From assembly GCA_030068075.1 (NCBI GenBank), contig CM057831.1:7639464-7703463 (forward strand): 64,000 bases of DNA, read 5' to 3'. The notes beneath the pieces were generated by a model, which worked only from the letters and a program-made list of their open reading frames with translations, searched no databases and was not told the DNA's origin. The stretch comes from Paguma larvata (lineage: Eukaryota > Chordata > Mammalia > Carnivora > Viverridae). Each line of letters opens with the position of its first letter. Positions within the stretch are counted from its first letter, which is position 1. A program made the position numbers and the translations under genes. Below, one piece after another: positions 54,850 through 64,000 of the stretch.

Positions 54850-55687
54850 CGATGCCCATGATGGTGCTGATGATGGTGTGATGGACGCAATGCTATCTTG
54901 AAGTTCTCTGGGTTGTTAGGTAGCATTTAGAAAGTTTTCTCCATTTTTTGGAGTTAAATGTGGTTCCTCCCAGTCAGTCGTTCTGTTTGGCCACGTTGGT
55001 TTTTATATTTCCCTCTGACAATTATCTCGGTGTATCTGGCATTCTGTGATTGTATATTAGGATTTTAAAGCAAGGACCTAGTGGACTATCCATGTAGCTG
55101 TTGTGTATGTAAGTCTCTTTCCCTGAAGGGTTTCCATGAGTGAGGAGGCCACAGGATAGAGCTTTGAAGTGGCAGGCCTTGTTTTAGGATGCAGGTTAAG
55201 AAGTCATCTGTAGGGTGGAAGCTGGATGAGGAGGCTTATGTGGTTCTAGCAGTCCCACTGGAAGCCCTAGACTGCCTACCTTCCATATGGGAGGAGTCCC
55301 AGTGCTAAGCAGAGTGGGCAGTGGAAACACTTCTTCAGGATCACCCTACCCTCCTTTTCCCTACACCTGTGAACTCTGAGCCCAGAGCCTCCTTTTGTTT
55401 TGCCAGGAAGATTGGCTTTCGTTGACTCTGCAGCTGCCACCTCAATGTATTCTGGCTTTGGCTCCTCACTCCACTTCATTTATCAATGTATTTTCATCTA
55501 GGACTCATTTTCCAAGGGTTCATTGAAATCTCTCATCTGCTGGTAATGCTGACCTCACTCCCTAGTCTCTTTATTATTATGGGTTTATTCACTTTTGTAT
55601 TCCTTTAGCATCATTTTAGTGGGGTCACCAGAGAGGCAGGAGGTTCATTTATTGCCTCAGTCTGCCATTTTTAACCAGAAACTCTAT
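54850..55687 (-). mobile_element. Old LINE-1 (L1M or HAL1 type) 5' part, antisense
   Basis: On the minus strand it starts 'gagtttctggttaaaaatgg', a usual L1M/HAL1 5' start, and continues with 'cagactgaggcaataaatga', 'aacagaacgactgactggga' and 'ggaaccacatttaactccaa'. The middle is decayed. The open frame 55276-55479 is not a gene. Confidence 0.65.
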
Positions 55688-56094
55688 CGTTTCTTATGCA
55701 GAGCAGTTTGGCATTCTCTTTGTGTTTGTGCCTCTTTCCAAAAGATGCCCTCAATACCTCACCCTCCACACATAAAGTGGCTTATCAAAGTTATTTTTCT
55801 AAAGAAAGACAATTTATTCTCTCAGAAGAGTGCTGGTGTGATACATTTAAATAACATTTTTTTCCCAACTAGCTCTATGCAAACCACTCAAGATGGAGTA
55901 TGATTCATAGTAAGTGTTCAATGAATATTATTTCCCCTTTCCTTCTTTGTTGTCTTTGCAGGCCACCACTACTCAGTTCTAATCACATTCAGCCAACACT
56001 CCTGCTCTTATATAAATGTATTTATAGACTTATCTTTATTTCTGGATAGTCTTGTGTATATATATATCTTTTTAAATGTGTTTCTTCATGTTTG
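55688..56094. other. Unassigned DNA
   Basis: No secure repeat. A 'agtaagtgttcaatgaatat' word at about 55910 could be the last trace of an L2 3' end. Confidence 0.4.
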
Positions 56095-56222
56095 TCTGTA
56101 AGGAAAATGATGCCCAGAGGTGTTGAATGACTCAATAACGTAGAAGTAAAAGCCAAGGCTTGAAACCATACTGTCCAGGACAGGCCTGGTGCACTTTCCA
56201 CTGGGCCCTCCCTGCCTTCTGA
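56095..56222 (-). mobile_element. MIR SINE, antisense
   Basis: Reverse-complement MIR: 'gaaaatgatgcccagaggtg', 'ttgaatgactcaataacgta', 'gtaaaagccaaggcttgaaa', 'gtgcactttccactgggccc'. Confidence 0.7.
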
Positions 56223-56286
56223 GATCGTGTGTATGGGTCAGGCCACTCTCCTCCTTCCCCAGCCACTCTTCTTCTAGAGTTTCTGT

Positions 56287-56387
56287 TTTGTTTTTTTTAA
56301 GTAGACTCCATGCCCAACATGGAGGTTGAAGTCACAACCTGAGAATAAGAGTCATATGCTCTACCGACTGAGCAAGCTAGGCTCCCC
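56287..56387 (-). mobile_element. Short carnivore tRNA-Lys SINE, antisense
   Basis: Reads GGGGAGCCTAGCTTGCTCAG on the minus strand, followed by 'tcggtagagcatatgactct' and 'gttgtgacttcaacctccat', then a T-run on the plus strand. The body after the tRNA part is short, unlike the longer feliform type, so it is an older carnivore SINE subtype. Confidence 0.9.
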
Positions 56388-58429
56388 AAATTTCTGGAAA
56401 CGAGATCAGAATCAAAGTCTGTCTTAATTCCAAAGCTAATGCAAATGGCTCCTCGGCAATTGCCCTACCACCCCAGCACTGCCTTGGAGGGCTTTAGGCT
56501 GAGCCAGGTGCTGCTCAGCACTCATAACGGCTCAAAAATTTAGCTTAGGGGTCTACATTTAGGTTACTGAGAACTCTCTGCTCATATAATTCTCAAGAAA
56601 CTTGAGGAGACTCATATTTCAAGGCCACCATTAGGTTAAATGGGCATCTGTGGGCCAGCATGAGAACCAAATCATCAATCATTTTTGATGGGAAAATGTG
56701 TTCCCAAGTAATACACAAGCAATTCATGAATGAGCTACATCTCATTTATAGGTCTGCTTATTCCCTGAAGCAGGGCTTATGGCAGGAGAAAAAAGAACAG
56801 AAATGGTGACCCTGCAATACCTTTGAATATGTTCCCCTCCTTTGCATCCTCCATCTTAAGGCCGCTATTTTAGATTATGAAAGGGGAATTGAGAGAGAAG
56901 GAAAGAAAGATGGAGGAAAAGAGAATAAGGGCATCTTTTGAATCACGTATGCCCTTTCATAAACAAGGTACCTAAGTTAAATCTACTACAAAAACGTAAG
57001 TTCTTCTGCCTTTCAACCTCAAGCACTGATGTCAGGACTGGCCCCCAGACCCACCCCTGCCACGTAGGGGCTGCAATGGATGACCTCTCAAGGTCACTGC
57101 AATTCAATGAAGTATGAATTTAGTTCTGGAAGGCCCCATTGGATTTAAAGAGATTCTCCTGAAGAAGACAGTATTCCATTCATCAGATTTTGGGAATCGG
57201 GGAGTGCCATATCTAGGTCCCCTCGCCACTTTCACTCTCTGCACACCCCCCTCCCCATGAAGAGAAAACCTGGCACCTCTCTGCCATCCATGCCAGTTCT
57301 ACATCCTGCGTTCTCAAACCAACAGGAGCCTTTGCTCTGTAACTGCAGGAGGAACAAACTCACAGCCCCACACACAGTCTAATTAAATGTCTGTGGAGCT
57401 ACGACTGGGCTCCTCCTGCTCAGAGCCTATGGCAAAGGGCAAGAGGCCCCGATCGGTTAAAGAAAGAAGAATTCAAAGGGTATTTTTTTCAAGAGACCAA
57501 CAAAACAGAAGGTGCTGCTTGTGCTACTTTCGATTTGGGAAAATATTTTTTTTTTCCATTTTGTTTTAAGAAACAACTACCGAATGAAGGAATAGGAAGG
57601 TGGGTTGCCCATGGGTGGAGGCCTGGGTCACTGGAAGGAGAGAAACTAAAAATAAAAAGAACCGCAGGGTGCAGAATGTGGAGAGGTTGTTGGGGGGGGG
57701 GGCTTTGTCCCTACTCTGTCTCTAATGCTCGTTAAAACGTCCCACTCCCCAGGCTATAGCAGACTGATTCCATGGGTGGCAGGCCTGAACAGAGAGGCTC
57801 GTCTCTTCCCCTCTTGCAAATCTGAACTGTACAAGATGGCGGGAGGAGGGCCACATTCAATCAATGGATCACAGCGGTCCGCGTGTGCACATGCCACATT
57901 CCCTCCCTAGCGTGAGAAAATCTAACCAGCCTCCTGGAAGGCAGATGCCCAGATGTGGGCCACACCCAAAAGGACTCAGAGCCTTCAGAAGTGGCTATGG
58001 AATATTTAGGGGCATTAGAGCTTGCATCTAGCCAGGCTCTTTCAGAGCCTCAGGATCTACACGTCAAATCATTGGGTCTTTCGAAACACGTGTCTTTTCT
58101 GAGAGTCACTTGCCTGGCTACTTTGGGAAGGGCACATGTAATCAAAGGAATCTCAGAAGGCTCAAGCCTGTAGGAAGAGGAGAATGGCTAGGATTGGTGG
58201 GAATGTGGATGCCCTGGGATCATTTCTGAGAAGCAAGGTGTACACGTGAGAAACCACACTCGGGCTGGGCCAAAGTCTTAGCTGAGAGCAGAGTGACAGA
58301 CAAGAGACTGCTTGTGGTACGAGGGAAGAAAAGAAAGGAAGGAGGTAAATGCAGGTGAATAGAGAAACCAGAAGGAAGAAACCGAAACTAACTGAGTATC
58401 GTCATATGTTCAACTTGTTGCAGCCTCTG
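56388..58429. other. Mostly unassigned DNA
   Basis: About 2 kb with no recognised gene. 56400-56480 looks like a MIR end (see the related stretch near 58530). Near 57540 there is a T-run and near 57691-57701 a run of 11 G. Frames 57387-57569, 57535-57735, 57725-57910 and 57955-58173 show no family resemblance. Confidence 0.4.
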
Positions 58430-58575
58430 GATGTAGCCTTTATTGTTCTCAAGGCAAAGATGAGGGAATTGAGACGCGAGAAGCTAAGAATTTACTCTCA
58501 GTCACACAGGGAGAGGTGGAATCAAGATCAAAACTGCAATCTGTCTTAATTCCAATACGGATGTTGGTGGTTCCT
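58430..58575 (-). mobile_element. MIR SINE, antisense
   Basis: Reverse-complement MIR: 'tttattgttctcaaggcaaa', 'gagggaattgagacgcgaga', 'agtcacacagggagaggtgg', 'actgcaatctgtcttaattc'. Confidence 0.75.
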
Positions 58576-58889
58576 TGGCAATTTCCCCACCACCCCCGCT
58601 TTCATCCCAAACCCCCAAATGTGGCTCTATTTCAAGCATCATTTATTCGGCCATTTTCTGGGCTCTGAATGGAAACACTGCACGTCCAGTCTACTAGCCG
58701 TGTTAGGAACAGTGATTCTGGAAAACGACCACACTGTGAAGGGGACCCAGGGGATGGCACTTCCATTCATTCACCCTCCCACCCCTGAATATGGACCAAT
58801 GCGCCACTGACGTAACTACTCCATCTGTGCCTCACGCCCCACCCTGAGCTTCAGGAGCCTTCACAACATTTTCCAAGCCCCCGTCTCTT
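58576..58889. other. Unassigned DNA
   Basis: No repeat or gene recognised in about 310 bp. Confidence 0.4.
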
Positions 58890-59290
58890 TCTTCCTCTGT
58901 GTTGGGCTGTAAAATATTCTCTTCAATTATTTCCCCACTCCTCGCTTCAGAACAGCCAAACCAATAGTGCTGCTCCGTGGGTTATGTGCCGTATGTCACT
59001 GTGCTGTGAAATATTAAGCCTTCACAATAGGTCCGAAGTCAGCAACGCACAATCTTTTAATGGTTTAGCTCACTCGGGCTATTTGAGAGTGGCATAATAT
59101 TGCTATTTTTAAATAAATGGGATCTGTATTAATGAGAGCCGACCTCTCTTGGCCATGCGGAGCTGCTCCCTGCTTCAAGCCTACATTGGGGATTTGGCAT
59201 GAAAGGGAGGGGGGAAAACAGCTTTTCAAAATGGGAACCAAGCAGCGCTTTAAATAATGCTCACAGATGCTAATCATCTTGGGGGGAGGG
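58890..59290. promoter_or_regulatory. Candidate regulatory block (conserved-element-like)
   Basis: No repeat signature. Homeodomain-type words (CAATTATTT, TTTTAATGG, TATTAATGAG, GCTAATCATC), an ACCAATAG CCAAT-box word (about 58960), and retained CpGs (ACGCACAA near 59045, GAGCCGACC near 59136) occur within 400 bp, in a mix that looks unlike the fossil repeats around it. The block runs straight into a GT-rich minisatellite. Conservation is inferred, not tested. Confidence 0.45.
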
Positions 59291-59385
59291 AGTGGTGGTG
59301 GGATGATTATTTGAGAGGATAATAGATTTCATCTTCAAAGAAGTCTTAGAGTCTTGATATTGAGAAGAAAGTGGGTGGCCCATGA

Positions 59386-59631
59386 GTGCGTGTGTGTGTG
59401 TGTGTGTGTGTGTGTATGCAGGTGTGTGTATGAAGATGTATATGCAGGTGAATGTATGTGCAAGTGTGCATATGCATGTGAATTTTTGTGCAGGTATCTG
59501 CGCATGTGACTGTGTGTGCAGGTGAGTGCGTGTGCGGGTGTGTGTGCATGCAGGTGGACGCAGGTGGTGTGCATATGCGTGTGGGGTGGGGAGTGTGTGT
59601 GTATGCATGCACACGTACGCATGTGGTCAGG
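59386..59631 (-). repeat. (GT)n and degenerate GTGTGCAGGTG minisatellite
   Basis: A pure GT run (59391-59415) leads into about 215 bp of irregular words such as TGCAGGTGTGTGTATG, GTGCAAGTGTGCATATGCA and GTGTGCGGGTGTGTGTGC. Reverse-complemented it resembles the decayed CA-rich region at 7.9-8.6 kb. Three His/Thr-rich frames (59270-59614, 59335-59643, 59346-59678) are translations of the repeat. Confidence 0.85.
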
Positions 59632-60373
59632 GGCCAGACACAAGCCAGCATGCTATAGGATCGTGCTGACAGGGGCATGCTGACATGATGACAATAACTG
59701 TACTTGTGGAGGTTTGTGAGGGAGCCTGTGAGAATGGGCAGGAAGCCATCTTGACCAGCTGCGGGGACAGTGGTAAATGAAGAAAGATCCTCCCGAATAG
59801 GGATATAGGAGGCTATGGTGTATTCACAGGCAGAAGACTCTGGAAATCTGCAAGTCAGCTCCTACCCAGTGGTCTGGCAGGCTGACATTTCATTGCCAGG
59901 CAACAGGGGTAAAATCATAAATCAGGCTCAGTGGGGCCCCTCTGCTTCTTGAGACATAATACTATATTTGGAGACACTGAGGACATAACCAGGGCCAGGA
60001 CATCCCCGACTCAGAGTCCCTAATTGCCAAGGCCCCCTCGCTCCTGAGGACTCTGATAAAAGTGCCTCCTCCCCAGTTGCAAGCTGGACCTAGACCATCT
60101 GAGCAGACTGGGATGGGTCAAGGGGATTCAGAAGTAGACGATTTGAGAAAAAGGCTTATGGGAAAGGAGTAAGGCACCTCTTCTGAAGAATATGAGCAGG
60201 AGAATTTATCAGAACCAGCAAACCAGTCACTCCACCATCTGAGCGCATGGGATGCCATTAAAAACAATTCTGACAGGCAGCTCCTCCAGAAAGAGATTTC
60301 CCTCCCTTTTCGCTTTTAGGGGGCCAGACATTCTGTTTGTAAAACTACAAGTGAGTTTTTTGGATCTCTAATG
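59632..60373. other. Unassigned DNA
   Basis: No repeat or gene recognised in about 740 bp. Confidence 0.4.
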
Positions 60374-60510
60374 AACAGCATGTGACCACAGTTAACAAGA
60401 TTGTATTCTATATTTGAAAGTTGCTAAGATAGCAGATCTTCAAAGTTTTTACCACACACACACAAAAGGTGTTACTATGCGGAGTAATGGATGGGTCAAC
60501 TAATACTATC
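60374..60510 (+). mobile_element. LINE-1 3' UTR, sense, first part
   Basis: 'accacagttaacaagattgt', 'attctatatttgaaagttgc', then 'gttttt accacacac' and 'ggagtaatggatgggtcaac' reproduce the L1 3' UTR of mid-age families up to about 60510, where it breaks off. Confidence 0.75.
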
Positions 60511-60862
60511 ACACACACTCACTGTCCTCTCTCTCCTAGGTCCACACAGATTGTGCTCCCACCTTGGGCTTAGGGGCACCAGAAGTAGCAATAACAGCAG
60601 ATAAACAACGTTTTAGTGTAAGTATCTCTCATGTGCTAGCTGGGACATACTTATCCTACAGATTCTTCTTCTTTGATCTAAAATTCAGTTTGACTGGATA
60701 TCCTGTGTACCCTGGGTAGGCCACAGGGTTACAAAGTCCTGGGGTAAAGCCTCAGAGAAGGTCTGCACATTCTGAAGATTGCTCATCCAACAAATACTTA
60801 CTGACCACCTTCTCTGTACCAGGCCCTGGCAGATACTACGGACACTGGGGCTAGGTCTTTCT
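60511..60862. other. Interrupting segment inside the L1 3' UTR, with an L2 end
   Basis: About 350 bp separate two parts of the L1 3' UTR. The right part (60782-60860) reads as reverse-complement L2 3' end ('cagcaaatacttactgac'-like 'caacaaatacttactgacca', then 'accaggccctggcagata'). The left part is unassigned. Confidence 0.55.
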
Positions 60863-60965
60863 CATTTCACAATATACATACATCAAATCATTATGTTGCA
60901 CACTTCAAATTTACACAATATTCTATGTCACTTATATCTCTATAAAGCTGGGACATAATAATATA
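60863..60965 (+). mobile_element. LINE-1 3' UTR, sense, second part
   Basis: 'atttcacaatatacatacat', 'caaatcattatgttgcacac', 'atctctataaagctgggaca' give the very end of the L1, continuing exactly where the first part stopped. The A-tail has decayed. Confidence 0.8.
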
Positions 60966-61005
60966 TGAAAGTCAGGAGAGTCTCTCTGCACGCCCTCTTT
61001 TTCAT

Positions 61006-61552
61006 TGTCTGCCACTGTATAACCAATTACCCCAAAACTAAGTGACTTAAAACTACAAATGTATATTAGCTCACAGTTTCTGTGGGTCAGGGATCCAGGC
61101 ACACCTGAGCTGGGTGCCTCCAGCCCCAAGATCTTTCAAAAGGTGCAGTCATGGTGTTGGCTGGGATGCTGTTTCATCTCAAGGCTCAACTGGGGAGGCA
61201 CCTGCTTGCAAGTCCACTCACAATCTTGGCCCCTGACAAGATTCAGTTTCTTGCAAGCTCTTTGACTGAAGGCATCAGTTCCTAGCTAGGTGTTGGCTGG
61301 GGGCCTCCTGAGATTCCTCCCCACATGAGCCTCTCCATAGCACAGCTGAAAATATGTCAGATGGCTTCCCTCAGAGTGACAGTGTATTGGTAAGCTAAGG
61401 TCAGAAATGACATTCCTTCACTTTTGCGGTCCCTTAGTTGTTCAAAAGGAGTCACCAGGTGCAGCCCATCATCAAGGAAAGAAGCATACACAAGCGGGTG
61501 ACTATTTGGAGGTAGAGATTATTTGGGGGGCAGTTTACAGGCTCCTAACATA
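61006..61552 (+). mobile_element. MaLR-type solo LTR (MLT1-like)
   Basis: Starts TGTCTGCCACTGTATAACCA and carries the MLT1-type words 'ccccaaaactaagtgactta', 'cagtttctgtgggtcaggga', 'ctcaaggctcaactggggag', 'ggggcctcctgagattcctc' and 'aggagtcaccaggtgcagcc'. It ends near 'gctcctaacata'. No internal region is attached. The frame 61407-61724 is not a gene. Confidence 0.65.
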
Positions 61553-61989
61553 CCTTTCCCTTCAACAACAATTTTCAGAGAACAGGACACAGTGGCTCTT
61601 CTCAGGGAAGGGCTGTGGCTTGTTCACCCTTGCATCCCCTGCACTTCGCATGCAGCAAGGAAGAGAGGACCTCGCCCCTCTTGTCCAGCTAAGACCCAGC
61701 CTCACAGAGCCTCATGGATTGTGAGGGTATTTTCAGTTCAGTGGGATCCATGGTCTGAGGTCTGGAGTATCCCTAAGCTGGGTGTGGAGCCATGACTGAC
61801 CCTCTGTATTCCCTCCATTTCATTACCCCACACTCCACCTCCTCAATGGCTTCTTGGTGAAAGAGGGAAAGGCCAGGGGATATCACGAGGCAGGCGAACA
61901 AATATCAGGAAAGTAGGAAGGCGGGACTTGAAAGAGAAACAGAACAGAGAATAAAAAGAGAACAGAAAGAGAAAACCCCCAGCTGCTAC
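61553..61989. other. Unassigned DNA
   Basis: No repeat or gene recognised. Positions 61850-61980 are purine-rich. Confidence 0.4.
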
Positions 61990-62175
61990 TTTATTTAAAA
62001 TTAGACACAAACATTTATTAAACATCTACTATGCACTGGACACTTTCTCACATTTGTTCACTTAATCCTTACAACAAGTTTTCAAGGGAAACAGTTTTGC
62101 TCTCTTTCTATAATTCAGAAAATTAAAATTCACAGAGGTCACTGACATGCTCGAGTTCCCACAGCTGGTAAATGA
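61990..62175 (-). mobile_element. MIR SINE, antisense, left part (split by a SINE)
   Basis: Reverse-complement MIR: 'cttaatccttacaacaagtt', 'ctttctataattcagaaaat', 'cacagaggtcactgacatgc'; interrupted in the 'cacagctggtaaatga' segment, which became the SINE target site. Confidence 0.7.
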
Positions 62176-62375
62176 TTTTTTTGTAATTTTTATTTTTTGA
62201 GAGATTGCGCATGTGAGCAGGGGAGGGGCAGAGAGAGAGGGGGACAGAGGATCTGAAGCAGATGCCACACGGACGGCAGAGAGCCCAATGTGGGGCTCGA
62301 ACCCACAAACCATGAGATCATGACCTGAGCTAAAAGTCAGATGCTTAACTGACTGAGCCCAGGCACCTGCCCCCT
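62176..62375 (-). mobile_element. Felid tRNA-Lys SINE (SINEC type), antisense, with target duplication
   Basis: Minus strand begins with a decayed head, 'gggggcaggtgcctgggctc', continues with 'agcttaggtcatgatctcat'-like 'ggtcatgatctcatggtttg' and a short CT-rich body, ending in an A/T-rich tail. CACAGCTGGTAAATGA (62160-62175) is repeated as CACAGCTGATAAACAA (62376-62391), an imperfect target duplication. Older than the copy at 46981, judging by substitutions. Confidence 0.9.
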
Positions 62376-62450
62376 CACAGCTGATAAACAAAATGAATTC
62401 AAGCCCAGCCTTTTTAATGTCCTTTAGTGCCCCTTCCATGCTAACGGGCT
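62376..62450 (-). mobile_element. MIR SINE, antisense, right part
   Basis: After the SINE the MIR goes on: 'aatgaattcaagcccagcct', then 'ttttaatgtcctttagtgcc'. Together with the left part it makes one nearly full MIR. Confidence 0.65.
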
Positions 62451-63098
62451 GAAGGTGATGGATAGGAGGGAGTGTCAGTCTACGTATACCCAGAGTTGGT
62501 ATTATAAGGGTTGTATTGTGGTAGTGGTGGTGGTGGTTGTTTACAGTTAAACAATGGCTATAAATTACACTGGGAGGGCAATGAAGCATGTTTCCATTAC
62601 AGAAAACAAAGACAAGTTGGTAAACAAGACTAGAAGACATTGGTTTGTGGTCAGAACCAATCTTATCACTGGCAAATCTCCCTCCTTGAACTCATACTTG
62701 GTTCTGGATGACCTTGACTGACTCTCGAAGTTCTGAATGAAGATATACACCTAATGAAAGGGCTCAAAGGACCATACAGAAGATCCCGAGAGGAAATCCA
62801 AGGAAGGCACAAACAATGGCAGCCCTGCAGAAAAGAGGGACGCCGAATCTTGAAATAACTACGGGAAATAGGGGCACATCCTTCTGTATGTAAAAGTTCT
62901 GGAGTGTTTATCTTAAAAATTAAATGTCCTTACCACAGAGCCATAGATCTAAATTCATGACAGGAGAGCGAGTGAGTCCTTGGTCTCTTTCTCTAAGGGA
63001 CTGACATTGGAGGGAGGTTGGTGGGTTGAGGAGGAGACAGTGTGAAGCAAAGATCACCTTCCTTACCATTCTGCAGTGCCACTTTGTACCCCCTTCCA
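62451..63098. other. Unassigned DNA
   Basis: No repeat family recognised apart from a short (GGT)n stretch at about 62521-62538. The antisense frame 62062-62640 (192 residues) runs through the SINE and this stretch and is not a gene. Confidence 0.45.
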
Positions 63099-63122
63099 AC
63101 ACACACACACACACACACACAC
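63099..63122 (+). repeat. (AC)n microsatellite, 12 units
   Basis: A pure AC run of 12 units, producing the His/Thr and Cys/Val stretches of three overlapping frames. Confidence 0.95.
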
Positions 63123-64000
63123 GGAGACACCTCCTACCCAAATACGGAGACATTCTTTCTTTTCCATCGATGGGAGGTGTTTTCTTGTAAATGTGGGGGC
63201 CCTTCTTCATCCTTCTGCTTCCCCCCATGGCCCATCAATTCTGGTAGCCCATTGCACCTGAACATCCTCACCTAAACCAACTCTGACTGGGTATCAGCAG
63301 AAGCCCCCGGACGATCTCATTCCAGGACTGGAAGAGACCTCTAGTGGTCTCCTTTCCTGGCTCCTGAGACTCTCCAGACAGGTTCAGTCACAGTCCCCCA
63401 GCCAAAGTCAACCCAATCACTACCTTTGGTGGTGAGTTCTAGCACCTGGATGTTATGCTCTGGATACTCACCACCTGTAACGTCAATTTATACGTGCTGA
63501 GGCAAGGGAGGAAAATGCACTTCACTACTGATACAACATAGTGATAAATACAATAGATGACTAGGAATCTGCTTTTTTAAAACTTAGAAAAAGTTAGAAG
63601 GCAAGCTAGTTTGGAAACAATTTATAAACTGACCACGAGGTATTAGATGCACCATGAACATGTTATTATTTTGTCTGTCTAATTTATTTCCCGCCTATTA
63701 TCCTGCCCCACCAAGACTCACAGATGCAGAAGAAAGACAGAGGAGTAGAGGTCAGGAAACCCGAGATCAAGTCTGGATTCAGCCACTCTGTAACCTCCAT
63801 CGACTCACAGCCTGCATGCATAGAATGAAGAGGTGGGACTGGGTTGTGTCTAAGTCCCCATCCAGCTGTTTCTACGAATGATAAGTATGCACTGGTATGA
63901 CAAGGAGCTGAGACGCACTGCAATCACTGGGTTATGCCATCCTTGTCAGGAAGAAATGCCATGGCCTCCTCATCTGGGCTGTCACCTGCCACCATGGTTA
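63123..64000. other. Unassigned DNA
   Basis: No gene recognised up to the end of the window. Positions 63740-63800 may be a weak MIR. A CTCF-like word with one mismatch (GACCTCTAGTGG at 63335, minus strand) lies here but is too weak to annotate. Confidence 0.4.

Noticed and set aside
62062..62640. 192-residue antisense open frame
   Set aside because: It passes through a MIR and a felid SINE; the SINE part is readable in the peptide.
63335..63346. CTCF-like word on the minus strand (CCACTAGAGGTC)
   Set aside because: One core position is wrong and the flanks are not supportive.
1..64000. tRNA genes, snRNAs, CRISPR-like arrays, intact endogenous retrovirus
   Set aside because: tRNA-like segments are all inside SINEs or MIRs; U6, 7SK and 5S-type starts were not seen; tandem repeats have no spacer structure; only solo LTRs are present, with no gag, pol or env-type frame.

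Overview
The window is mammalian, and almost certainly from a felid or close feliform carnivore. The evidence is a set of tRNA-Lys-derived carnivore SINEs (7177-7382, 24797-25021, 46981-47194, 62176-62375). Their body contains the cat-type segment reading GACAGCTCAGAGCCTGGAGC, and the best copy ends in a short AATAAACATTT-like A-rich tail. A carnivore-type short Tigger DNA transposon and two carnivore-type L1 3' ends agree with this. I found no prokaryotic feature, no intact viral genome, no CRISPR array, no tRNA, rRNA or snRNA gene, and no coding exon that I can recognise. The long open frames fall inside simple repeats or old LINE copies, or have no family resemblance. The window therefore reads as intergenic or deep-intronic DNA. 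Many boundaries are approximate because they rest on recalled family consensus, not on an alignment.

Layout. 1-10 kb: an old antisense L2 (905-1760), scattered MIRs, a felid SINE, a (GAA/GGA) tract, and about 700 bp of decayed CA-rich tandem sequence (7.9-8.6 kb). 10-12 kb: L2 and MIR pieces, then the most striking non-repeat block (10985-11540), rich in ATTA cores, retained CpG and SOX, forkhead and POU-like words, a candidate developmental enhancer. 12-20 kb: L2 and MIR fossils plus an unusual block open on both strands (17.15-17.48 kb). 20.5-21.9 kb: a MaLR-type LTR split by an 875-bp Tigger element with clean TA target duplications. 22-25 kb: L2, two MIRs, a short AT-rich candidate element and a felid SINE. 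27.3-27.9 kb: a 5'-truncated carnivore L1 with its target duplication. 28.5-29.1 kb: a second candidate conserved element. 30.5 kb: a two-copy 52-bp tandem duplication. 33.25-33.9 kb: an L1 with the 5' inversion typical of twin priming. 35.6-36.5 kb: a long antisense L2. 39-40 kb: about 800 bp of purine-rich sequence. 40.5-40.9 kb: another candidate element. 43-44.3 kb: a (GGAA)n tract and an old antisense L1. 44.7 kb: an exact 12-bp match to the CTCF core. 48-50 kb: sense L2. 51.9-55.7 kb: a composite of sense L1, antisense L2 and antisense L1 containing a MIR. 58.9-59.3 kb: a fourth enhancer-like block, next to a GT-rich degenerate minisatellite. 60-62.5 kb: an L1 3' end interrupted by about 350 bp, a second MaLR-type LTR, and a MIR split by a felid SINE.

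There are no genes here to link into a pathway. The best biological hypothesis is a gene-poor regulatory landscape carrying several distal enhancers of an unseen developmental gene, plus a possible CTCF site. This is inference from composition and motif content. A multi-species alignment would decide it.
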